From: Malus domestica
Lineage: Eukaryota > Streptophyta > Magnoliopsida > Rosales > Rosaceae
Assembly: GCF_042453785.1 (NCBI RefSeq)
Contig: NC_091673.1
Location: 3,913,501-3,977,500, forward strand
Direction of reading: 5' to 3'
DNA: 64,000 nucleotides
Shown here: piece after piece, positions 35,973-46,296 of the stretch
Position numbering within the stretch: position 1 is the first letter of the stretch
How the letters are laid out: the number at the start of each line of letters is the position of its first letter
Notes under the pieces: model-generated
Told to the model about the DNA's origin: nothing
The model's input: the letters and a program-made list of their open reading frames with translations, nothing else
The model's database searches: none
Position numbers and translations under genes: made by a program

Positions 35973-37104
35973 TTTTTAATATAGAAAATTTGGAGTGTAT
36001 AATCACACTTTTTGAGTGCCAATAATAGTAGGTTCCCATTTCGTAAATTTATTATTGTTCTTATTTTATATTTTCCATTTTTCATATGGGTTGTGTGATT
36101 TGATCTTGATTTATATTTTTCTTTTGGCTAGGTGAAACAGACTCTGATCTTATTCAGTAAGTCACTAATTAAGTTAGAATAAACTGCCTTCATTTCTTTT
36201 TATGTCCATGCTTTAATTTTACTTGGGTAATTTAATTTTGTGTAATGGTTTCTTTTGAGTTTTTTCCATTAAAAACGTTGAAGCGAGTCAACAATGGAGT
36301 TATGGATGCCGAGAATAAGCCTGGTATTATTTCTGCATAGTTTGAGTGAGCATCTCTTTCTTTTCTTTCGATTTTTAATCTTTTTTTTTTCTTTTTCTTT
36401 TTTTTAATATTTCAAATGTTCATATACATTGTTGAGCAATGTATTTTACAATTACCATGCTATTATACTCTCTTTTTAGTAACTGTTTTTTAGTATTTAT
36501 TTTTCGAAAACTAATAATTTCGGTAGTTGTTTTCTTCGTTTTTCACTTCTCTTCCTTTGATTTACCGTTTATATAGCGTGCATTTTCTTATGGCACTTTT
36601 GAAGCTTTTCTTTTCTAAATTTGTTTGCTTTTTGGGCCGTCTTTTAATCTGATTTATTATATCGTGATCAACTAAAGCATCACATTTTCATACACCATAG
36701 ACATTGAATTAGTGGTTGAATTATGAATTGATGTTATAATATGTGAATCATACCAAAGATTTTTCAAACCATATTTGTTTAATGAATTGAGAAATGGATA
36801 ATGCCATAAAAATATATGCTATGAGTATCTTGACACGCCATGGCAATTTTTCTTTTTGGCAAGTCTGTGTTTCGTATTCGTATTCATGATTCGTTATCAT
36901 TTACACTTGCTTTCGCTTGAGTTCTCATAAATTGGATGAATGTATTTATAGTATTTTTATTTTTTTTAGCCAAGCAAAGAATTTGGTTGAGCAACAGGTG
37001 CATCAACCATTTAATAAAAATGTGCGATGCCTCGACATTACAAGGCCTTCAAATTATATATTTCTTTCTCTGTTTTGGTTTTTAACGGACTATATTAGAT
37101 TTTA

Positions 37105-39830
37105 GGGAACTTTAACGAAAAGCTCCCGGTACTGTTCACTTTAACGAAAAATTAAATTTTTACACTAAAAAGTCAATTATGGTACTATTCACTTTACCCT
37201 TTATTTTGTCCTTATCGTTAAAACTCAAAGGGGGCGTTTGTTTGCCCTCACTAAGTGGTACTGGACTAAATTGGACTAACAATTAGTCCAATCTAGTGTT
37301 TGTTTTGTACTAGGATTATCTTTAATGAGACTAAGAGGGACTCGCACGGACAAACTCCTTCGCTAGGAGTTCTTGGCCAGACCCCCCGATACCCATGGGA
37401 TTGCTAAGACCTTGTCTACTCCATCCTCATCGTACTCTTATCTCTCTTGCTCTCTGTTCTCTTGAGCACTGACAGCCACCATCACACCACAACTCACCAA
37501 CTCCAATGAGACCATACCACCAGCCCACCACCACTTTCTCCCTCTCTCCTCACCCTGAACCCAAAATTTCGAACTGAGGAAGATCCCGCTTTTACTGTTG
37601 TCTGTCCAACTCCAGCCGTCCTCCGATCCACCTCTGAGGAAGATCTCGCACTCGCTGTCTTCGATTCAATACCGTGGAGGAGTTGTGTAGGTTAATTTAT
37701 TTCATTTCCTGTATTTTTTTTTGTTCAATTTCAAACTCGTGATGCAACTCTAAAAAGGGCAGCAAAGCCTTGACCCACAGCTCCAACATCGTCCCCCTTC
37801 TCCAGCCCCACCAGCTTGTTAATCAGGTTTGTGTTAATGGGTTTGATAAAATTACGTTAATTTGGATTAATTTATTAATTTATGGTCAATTACTTGGCTT
37901 GATTTGTGATTTTTGCTTTGTTTTTGCTACTTAGTTTCCTTGTGTCACTTTTGAAAGAGGCTATGGTTTGATTTTGACCATAATCCATCAGCAGCACCTT
38001 ACCTTTCTAGAAGTGGATAACCTCAATTAAAGTCCTTAAATAAGTTACTCAGACCATAGTATATCACTGGTCAATTGGAGGTCCTTGAATAAGTTATTTG
38101 AGTATTGTGCAATCATACTTGTTCAAGTTTTTTTGTCACGTGGAAACATCACAGATCTATTGTATCAATCTGCTTATTGTGTTAAACTTTTGGTCTTTAT
38201 TTGTTTTCCTTGTATGAATGAATCTGAAAATTCTTTTGAATGTAGCCAAGATGGAATGTTTGGGGTTGTGATGTTGGTCTCCATATGTGGAGGAAATTGG
38301 TGTGTTTTGGCGTTTGGTCTTCAATGGTCAAGTATTTTGGGATCAATTGTGTGGAGTAACTCAAACCATGAAGATTTTTGTTTGAAAATAAAAATGATGA
38401 ATTGCAGCACTACTGTTTCACATTCTTTTTTGTACAAGGAAAGCTATCTTAGCTATGAGTTTGGCTATTGTAGTTGATATGGTTCTGATAGCATGCCAAG
38501 CATTCTTTGGATATGGGACATGTCACATACGCCATCTTGAACTCGTTGCTATCTTGGTGCAGAAATATCTTATTCGTGCAACAGTTTGGGATCCTACGTG
38601 CACTCGTCCTATTTTTTGCACATGAAGTTCTCGTTTGTACATGTGGACTCCTGGTGTTGCCTACAGTGTAAGCATCCCGCCCTAGCCACAATTTAGCATA
38701 CTTGATCTAAAATGGAATTGAGTTGGAAGCTGTTTCCTCTTGAAGGATAAAGAGTTGTTTTGCTGCGCTTCTGTTGCAGTTCTTGAATTGAGTAAATATA
38801 GCTCGGATGATTGAGGCAGTTAGTTATTTTCTAAAGTTATTGTAGAAAATTGTAGAATGTACAATTATGCAGTTTACCTTGCTCTGTTGTGTACTGTGTT
38901 AATGTAGTATTGGGATCTTTCATTTGTTCTAGTTGGAACATCCAACAGTTTGATTAAATTGGTGACCTTTCCCTTTCTCATTTGCTTTTCCTTTCATTGG
39001 ATTAGCACTAGTGCACATGGAATTGACTAACTGATTTGCTCCGTTGTGAGGGAAGACATTTTAATTGCTTAGTTTAATATACAAATGGAATGCATAAATT
39101 GTTCATGATCTCTTCCTTTTGCATATTGTTACTAGTTTTCTTCAAACTAGTTGGAGCAAGCCAATTTAAGTGCTAGGAATCCAAATGTAGTAATGATCAA
39201 TGCGCAGCTATCCATTTGTCATTGTGCCTCGCATCATTGTGGTATTGGGATTGAATGCAATTTTCACGGTATGGACTGAAATTGGCTTATACATACAAGA
39301 GCAATTCCAAGTAATTATTTCACAATTGAGTAAAAAATTGAACTTGTTAGACATCAATTTTCGTTCTACTCAAATACAAGTATTTACCAACACCTTTAAC
39401 TTTAATCTACAACTTTAAACCAAAGGTGAATAATTAAGAAAAGCATCTTGAACCCTGTCGATTGTTGGGAGAACACTTTGTTATATTGATGTTTGGAATA
39501 ATGCTACTCTTTAATCATGTATTTTCGTTTTTGTATTTTTATTGAGTCTCACTCTCATCCAATATTATTAATTTTAATAATATCTTTAATAAAAAAGCAA
39601 TTAACATAGAACAATAATGTAGTCCTAGTCTGAGCAAACACCAAATTGATGACAATATTGTTTTCATTATCCTGCTTTTTAGTCCGACACTGCACCAAAC
39701 ACTTCACTAAGTTAGTCCAGCTTAGTCTAGTCTAAGTCAGTCCAGCTTTGTCCCTGAAGCTGGTTCAGTCCGAGACAGTCCGTTGCAACAAACGCACCCA
39801 AATTTTTCAAGCTCTTTTCATTAGTTTTCC
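37105..39830. mobile_element. MITE (about 160 bp) split by a later insertion
   Basis: The two outer parts, 37105-37229 and 39800-39830, together equal the MITE at 44794-44936, starting GGGAACTTTAACGAAAAG and ending TTTTCATTAGTTTTCC. The flanks TTAGATTTTA at 37095-37104 and 39831-39840 are identical 10-mers. A 2.57-kb element sits inside. Confidence 0.85.
37230..39799. mobile_element. 2.57-kb TIR element, probably PIF/Harbinger (Tourist-like)
   Basis: The ends GGGGGCGTTTGTT and AACAAACGCACCC are inverted repeats with one mismatch in 13. Subterminal GGACTAA/TTAGTCC motifs occur near both ends. AAA flanks both sides (37227-37229, 39800-39802), a 3-bp duplication as in Harbinger, though TWA would be usual. 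The longest frame inside (38085-38477, 130 codons) has no recognisable domain, so I regard it as non-autonomous. The 37440-37700 part resembles a CT-rich gene leader and might be captured sequence. Confidence 0.7.
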
Positions 39831-40797
39831 TTAGATTTTATTCTTGTTCATTTGATGAAGTTCTTGATCAAGAGCATATATCTTTTCAATGTCTACTATT
39901 TAGGTTCTGTTGATTTAAGTTTGAGTTATAGTGGTGTTTGTGTATTCTAAATTTCTTTTATTAGTTTGCTTTTGTTTGTATATATTTTTTTCAATGGCTT
40001 ACTTTTTAGTTTGCTTTTGTTTGTATATATCTCTTCAAAGCAATTATTCGAGTTGCAATCCTATTAGATGTAACAAAATGAAAGTTAAAGAGAAAATATG
40101 AAGAGGAGAGCCTCCTAAATTATTAGCGCAATATCTACTATTACAAAGCAAGCCGACATATTTGAGTTTTCTGTTTTCCTATTATAGGTTGCATAATGAA
40201 AGGGACTGCTTTTGGATATTGCTAATTTTTATGGAGTTACTGTTGTGTTGCAAACAGAAAAATAATTTTATTTCTATCTACCAAATACTATGATGAAGTC
40301 TACGTAAATACCAATATATTTTTTCATGCAACTATGATCTCCATGCTTATTGTTTTTGTGTGGTTTGGTAAAAAATACTCCAAAGAGTTGACCCAATTTT
40401 GTTTGATCTGGGATTGGTTAAAAGAAGAAGATAACGTGTTTTTTCTCGATAGAATGCAAATTTCATTCCAACTTGAAGAACTACTAATTAACAACCCATG
40501 TTTAGTGTGTTTGTTGGTAGATTAAAACAATAGCAACACTATTAATGTCTAAAACCAAATGGATAAGAATAGTAAACAACCATCTTTAGGGGTGCGTAGC
40601 ATTCGTGATTGAAAAAAAGGCCTCTCGCATGCGCGTGTGGAGAGGCTAGTGTATTAAGAAATACAAAAGCGTGTAACTGAAATGGTAATTTTACACATCT
40701 CGTACTTTATCAATTATTGAAAAAAATACACCAAAATGAGCTTTATTGCATATTTAATTTCTCTTTGGTGATTGAGAGTTTTATTTTGATTGAAGTT

Positions 40798-41312
40798 TGT
40801 TTGTACCATACTTGACCAATCCCGAAATTACTGAGCACCAGTCAACGTTATACCGTCAAGGACCCAGAAGAGTTTCCTTCCAACCAGGAGGCCAATCACA
40901 GCGCGACACGTGTCGACATCAGAAGCCAATCATAGCGCGACACGTGTCCACATCAGAAGCCAATCACAACACGACACGTGTCAATGTCAGAATGAAACTA
41001 GAAACTCTATTCTATAAATAGAGATCATTCTCTTACAATATTTCCTAATGTCATTTGTACTAAATCACTCACTAGTACTCACTAAAGGAGAACTTGAACC
41101 TATGTATTTGTGTAAACCCTTCACAATTAATGAGAACTCCTCTACTCCGTGGATGTAGCCAATCTGGGTGAACCACGTACATCTTGTGTTTGCTTCCCTG
41201 TCTCTATCCGTTTGCATACTTATCCACACTAGTGACCGGAGAAATCTAGCGAAGGTCACAAACTTAACACTTTCTGATGTACCAAAGTCCTCGCTGATTT
41301 TGTGCATCAACA
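40798..41312. mobile_element. Solo LTR, 515 bp
   Basis: It starts TGTTTGTACC and ends CATCAACA, with 5-bp flanks AAGTT (40793-40797) and AAATT (41313-41317) that differ by one base. The surrounding sequence is a local repeat unit split cleanly at this point, which confirms the boundaries. The LTR has three tandem units of about 36 bp around GACACGTGTC (40888-40990), then a TATA box CTATAAATAG near 41014, as in a retrotransposon promoter. No internal region or second LTR is adjacent, so it is a product of LTR-LTR recombination. Confidence 0.85.
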
Positions 41313-41447
41313 AAATTAAATACGAATGCTACAAAAAGTTAAAAATACAAAACAAAGGTATTTTAAAATACCTCATATTTTCATACTGAAAAATCTCTCT
41401 GGAGAGGATCCCTTTCCGTTAGCCTAAACCCTAAACCGTTTTGATCG

Positions 41448-42028
41448 TTGAGAGGTCTGCCAGTTTCGATCCCAAGACTAATTGGATTTGAACCTCCGTC
41501 AAACCCAACAAAGTACATGGGAACCAGCGACTTAAACTTCAAAATTATTATCTTTATTAATTATACTACAGTGAGAATGCGGCCTATATTTCTTAGTGCT
41601 TGGACAGGGCTTTGTTATCAAAGCCCAGCTCCATTTACTGGTGTGGTTTAATCCTTATATACGGGTTGTCGTGTTCGTGGCATATACGTTATTTTAAAAG
41701 ATCATATCTTATCAAATTCGTTATTTTAACAGATTTTTAACAGATGACCTGATAACGACCTAACTCGAGAGCAGGTTGACCTGAAGCCTGTTTTTTTGTT
41801 ATTTCATGTCAGGTTAACATGTCATGTAAAAAATTTCCATGTCTAATGTCTAGACCTGCCAAACAGGTCGTTCGTGCCGTTTATATGTCATACCCATTAT
41901 CTTAATGACTGATCCGGTAACGGCTCAATTCGTTAACGGGTTGACCGGAATATTTTTTTAATGTAGTTTCATGTCGAATTAACGGATCGTGCAAGAAATT
42001 GCTAGACCTTAATTACATGTATAACTAC
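41448..42028 (+). repeat. Direct repeat, copy 1 (copy 2 at 43189-43770)
   Basis: Both copies run from GGTCTGCCAGTTTCGATCCC to TTAATTACATGTATAACTAC, about 580 bp, in the same orientation, with many point differences. Inside are several degenerate GTGTCGGGTTAAC-type repeats. The second copy ends about 300 bp before the RRM gene start. Confidence 0.85.
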
Positions 42029-42537
42029 GAGATTATTTATGTTTTGGTGGTCAACTACTTCGCACTGTTCTCACATCGGTGTAAGATAGACTACTCTAGT
42101 TACAACTCTATTGAAATTTATGTACCACACAAGAATTTAATTTCAGCACCTAATTTTGAAAAGGGCATTCAACTCAAGTAGTTTAACGTGCTCGAAATTT
42201 TGTATGCGAGTGACTCTCTTCGTAGTGCTTGTATTAAGAAATACAAAAGCGTGTAATTGAAATAGTAATTTTACACATCTTGTATTTTATCAATTATTGA
42301 AAAAAAATACACCAAAATGAGCTTTATTGCATATTTAATGTCCCTTTGGCGATTGAGAGTTTTTATTTTGATTGAAGTTAAATATGAACACAACAAAAAG
42401 TTTGAAAAACAAAACAAAGGTATTTTAGAGTAGTGCTCGTATTAAGAAATACAAAAGCGTGTAATTGAAATAGTAATTTTACACATCTTGTATTTTATCA
42501 ATTATTGAAAAAAAAAATACACCAAAATGAGCTTTAT

Positions 42538-43150
42538 TGCATATATAATGTCCCTTTGGCGATTGAGAGTTTTTATTTTAATTGAAGTTAAATATGAACA
42601 CAACAAAAAGTTTAAAAAACAAAACAAAGGTATTTTAGAATACCTTATATTTTCACACTGAAAAATCTCTCCAAAAGTCGTTAGTCTAAACCCGCATATA
42701 TAATGTCCCTTTGGCGATTGAGAGTTTTTATTTTAATTGAAGTTAAATATGAACACAACAAAAAGTTTAAAAAACAAAACAAAGGTATTTTAGAATACCT
42801 TATATTTTCACACTAAAAAATCTCTCCAAAAGTCGTTAGTCTAAACCCGCATATATAATGTCCCTTTGGCGATTGAGAGTTTTTATTTTAATTGAAGTTT
42901 AATATGAACACAACAAAAAGTTTAAAAAACAAAACAAAGGTATTTTAGAATACCTTATATTTTCACACTGAAAAATCTCTCCAAAAGTCGTTAGTCTAAA
43001 CCCGCATATATAATGTCCCTTTGGCGATTGAGAGTTTTTATTTTATTTGAAGTTTAATATGAACACAACAAAAAGTTTAAAAAACAAAACAAAGGTATTT
43101 TAGAATACCTTATATTTTCACACTGAAAAATCTCTCTAAAAGTCGTTAGT
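42538..43150. repeat. Tandem array, four units of about 155 bp
   Basis: TCCCTTTGGC recurs at 42551, 42705, 42861 and 43015, so the period is 154-156 bp. Units are nearly identical and include module A/B of the local cluster. A related unit at 42341 is 210 bp upstream of the first. The array ends in a short AAACCCTAAACCCTAAAAACCC-like stretch. Confidence 0.92.
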
Positions 43151-44069
43151 CTAAACCCTAAACCCTAAAAACCCTTTCGATCTTTGAGAGGTCTGCCAGT
43201 TTCGATCCCGAGACTAATTGGATTCGAACCTCCCTCAAACCCAACAACGTACATGGGAACCGGCTACATAAACTTCAAAATTATTTTGTTTATTATTATA
43301 TTACATTGAGAATGCGGACTATATTTCTAAGGGCTTGGACGGGGCATTGTTATCAAAGCCCAGCTCCATTTACTGGTTTGGTTTAATCCTGACAAACAGG
43401 TTGTCGTGTTAGTGGTATATACGTTATTTTAAGGGATCATATCGTGTCAAACTCACTATTTTAACGAGTTTTTAACAGATGACTTAATAACGACTCAACT
43501 CGCGAGCGGATTGACCTGAAACCTGTTTTTTTGTTGTTGTTTCGTGTCGGGTTAACATGTCATGTAAAATTTTTTTATGTCTAATGTCTATACTTGGCAA
43601 ACGGGTCGTTCGTGCCATTTATGTGTCATGCCCGTTATCTTAACAACTGATCCCATAACGACTCAACTCGTTAACGTGTTGACCCGAATTTTTTTTTCTG
43701 ATGTAGTTTCATGTCGAATTAACAGATCGTGCAAGAAATTGTTAGACCTTAATTACATGTATAACTACGACACTAAACTTGTTTTGAGTAGGAACACAAG
43801 CGGAAACCAGAATATACCAAGAATAAATAAATGTAAAACTGGGCCTGTCCAAAGTAACACAACTGTAAAATAAAAAAGGAAAATGGGCCTCTCCAGTTTA
43901 ATTTAGTCCTGAAGCCCAGAACAGCACATCCATATAGACTCGCCCATCTCAAAAGAAGAGGAAGAGGAAGAGGAAGAGGAAGAAATAGCAGAAGAAACAA
44001 TCAAGAAAAAGGGAAAGGGGGAGAGAGCGGTGAATCCCAAAAATCTCAAGCAGTGCGAAGGTTGGAGGA

Positions 44070-45402
44070 ATGGCGCAGCAAGCAGTGCAGAAGAACACGC
44101 TGTACGTCGGAGGACTGGCGGAGGAGGTGAACGAGTCCATACTCCACGCGGCGTTCATACCCTTCGGGGACATCAAGGACGTCAAGACGCCTCTCGATCA
44201 AGCCACCCAGAAGCACCGCTCTTTTGGGTTCGTCACGTTCTTGGAGAGAGAGGACGCCGCCGCCGCCATGGACAACATGGACGGCGCCGAGCTCTACGGC
44301 CGCGTCCTCACTGTTAATTATGCCCTCCCTGAGAAAATCAAGGGCGGTGAACAGGGTTGGGCCGCTCAGCCCAGTAAGTCCTTGTTCCCTTTTACTCCTA
44401 CTCCTCAATCCTCCTTCCATTGTTATTACTTCTGTGTGGATTTGAATGTTAGCTTGATTTGTTTAGATGGGTTTGGTTGATTTATTAATTATTTGGGTTA
44501 TCTGGGATGTTTCGATTTTTGGGTTTTGTTGTGAAATTTGGTTCTAGGGTTCGTGATTGATGCTCTTTGGGGTTCACTTCTTGTTGTTATTAAGTGTGTA
44601 TGTTAGTGTAGCTGTTTCGACTTTGGGGGTTTAGGGTTTTAGGATTCAATCTGGGTATGCAGTCAATTTTACTTAGATTTAGATTCATGATTAGGATTCA
44701 GGAAGATACTGAGCTCTGGTATTTAGATGCTTTTTTGGTGATCCGTCTCGTTTCACCCAAGTTCGAATACTCAGCCTCGTAGATTAGATTCATGGAACTT
44801 TAACGAAAAGCTTCCGTTACTGTTTATGTTTATTTTGACGAAAAATCATATTTTTACACTAAAAAGACAACTTTACTTTTTATTTTGTCCTTATCGTTAA
44901 AACTCAAAAGTTTCAAACTCTTTTCATTAGTTTTCTTTAGATTCATTAGAATGTATACATTGTTTTGTGAAAAAGAAAAGGGGTTGAAAGAAAATAGAAC
45001 GATGACATCGAATTAGAAACAGTTGAATAGCATTTTGAAGTTAATGATCGTCGTTGAACTAAAATTACCTGCTCTTGTGTTCAACTCAAATTGCTTAAAT
45101 TGTTTGTCCGTTGAGATTAATGTTCATTCCGAATCAAGCTTGAAATTTTAGGTATGCTTAGCATCTTTCGTTGCTTTGTTACTACAGTTTGGGCAGATGC
45201 AGACACGTGGTTTGAGAGACAGCAACAAGAAGAGGAAATGCAGCGTATTCAGGCAGAGAACAAGGCTGCCATGCAGGCCGCGGAAGAGTTGCACAGGAAA
45301 AAATTGACGCAAGAACGAGAAGGGGAAAAAGAAGAGGAGATCGAGATGAAGGACGACCCCATGGCAAGGGCTGAGGCAGAGGTTTTGCAACAGAGTGACT
45401 AG
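44070..45402 (+). CDS. RRM-domain protein, cyclophilin-E RRM-like
   Basis: Exons 44070-44373 and 45188-45402 join in phase (donor GTAAGT) to give 172 residues. One RRM occupies about residues 10-88, with RNP2 LYVGGL and RNP1 RSFGFVTF. It is followed by [18 protein letters not shown], the junction [17 protein letters not shown], and a charged coiled-coil tail ending in LQQSD. The RRM and linker match the N-terminal half of cyclophilin E (CYP33), but the isomerase domain is absent, as in the conserved plant orthologue (Arabidopsis At1g13690). A role in nuclear RNA processing is inferred from the family. A GA-rich leader (GAAGAG repeats, 43955-43985) precedes the ATG. The intron carries a MITE at 44794-44936. 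Confidence 0.92.
44794..44936. mobile_element. MITE, 143 bp, in the RRM gene intron
   Basis: It starts GGAACTTTAACGAAAAG, and the right end read in reverse gives GAAAACTAATGAAAAG, an imperfect inverted repeat. The flanks TTAGATTCAT at 44784-44793 and 44937-44946 are identical. It is a second copy of the family at 37105-39830. Confidence 0.85.
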
Positions 45403-45409
45403 TGTTCCA

Positions 45410-46290
45410 CTGCTTCCAAGTGAACAGTATGTGAGGAGTATGCAGTTTTGTTCTGTCAAATCCGTGCAACTTGTCGAAGCTCGCTTGTATAACTTAGCTA
45501 ACGAAACAAACCCTTGATTCCGAATCTCGTATTAATATTTGGAACAAGTGAGCCGAATAGGGGTTGATCTTTATGTTGTTGAAAGATTATTTTGTGCACT
45601 TATTCTATCCAATCCAAGGTTAATGAACATATCCCAAAGTTCGGAGACCCGATTTCTGAATCTATCTAGTGTGCACCAACTTCTGGTTGGTTGCTCAACC
45701 GCTCGTTCAGAGAAATGATATCTACACACCCTTTTACAATAACTTCCGGTTGGTTTACCATAGAATGCAAAAGCAAAGATTTTACCAAGGTGGACAAAAT
45801 CATCCAATTTTCTTATTTCCCAAGTTCGAATCCCCAACTGTAATAACGAAGATTGTACGAAGACCGGCAATCCCCCACCCCCATTAAGCAAAAAACGAAG
45901 GTTGTGCTAAGTTCGAATTCCATACCTTTCCAAGCTATATAATTCGACAAGGGTCGTGCTATTCAGTATTTACACACCTATTTTTTACCTCAAACACGCT
46001 TCTCTCAATTTTTTGGGTTGTGAGAAGAAAATCAATTGATAAAAATTAACAAGTAAAAATAAGTGTGTGAAAAGCACTCATCTTTCGACAATGATTTACC
46101 GTTCTTAACTGCACGCCTTATGCACGTGCAAAAAGCTCTCATCCTATTTCCTTCTCCCGCTAAGCTAAAGCTGCCGTTACTGAAAAGTGATAAATCTCAC
46201 ACCCATCGCTTCTATCTCATGGCTTAATAGTAAAACACCCAATTGTTGAATTTACCCGGGCGACGAACAAGTTGAGCTCTTGGCGCACCT
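45410..46290. other. Intergenic between RRM gene and FLN2, with a decayed MITE
   Basis: No gene is seen. At about 45957-46079 the ends GTGCTATTCAGTATTTACAC and TAAGTGTGTGAAAAGCAC are loosely inverted, resembling a diverged member of the MITE family at 13202 and 60070. The promoter of FLN2 must lie in the last few hundred bases. Confidence 0.5.
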
Positions 46291-46296
46291 CTGTCC

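Larger units (their letters stand above)
34280..37100. other. Intergenic: gene scrap, SINE and unassigned AT-rich DNA
   Basis: Apart from the AP-3 beta fragment, the SINE and part of a local repeat copy at 34440-34680, no gene is evident. A potential exon-like piece at about 36132-36157, bounded by TAG and GTAAGT, encodes nothing recognisable. Confidence 0.5.
27485..43775. repeat. Cluster of local segmental duplications between cytochrome b5 and the RRM gene
   Basis: Four modules recur in the same order and orientation. (A) AATGTGCTTTATTG...TTTTGATTGAAGTTAAA. (B) AAAACAAAGGTATTTTAGAA then TACCTTATATT. (C) TTCGATCCCAAGACCTATTG, with a downstream GGGAACCGGCGAC-like tail. (D) GAGAATGTGGA...GGGCTTGG..GGGCATTGTTA. 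Copies are seen at about 27485-28345, 29708-31330, 32350-33080, 33920-34270, 40655-41660 and 42030-43400. The first copy lies in the cytochrome b5 3' flank, the likely source. Mobile elements have interrupted several copies. Confidence 0.8.

Noticed and set aside
38085-38477. 130-codon + frame inside the 2.57-kb TIR element
   Set aside because: No DDE residues or other motif recognised, and the sequence around it reads as non-coding. Kept only as part of the element.
43151-43176. Telomere-like AAACCCT repeats
   Set aside because: Only two to three units, and similar CCTAAACCCTAAA strings occur in other copies of the local module. Not evidence of an interstitial telomere.
44046-44420. 124-codon minus frame over RRM exon 1
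   Set aside because: It mirrors the conserved RRM coding exon and carries no independent features.
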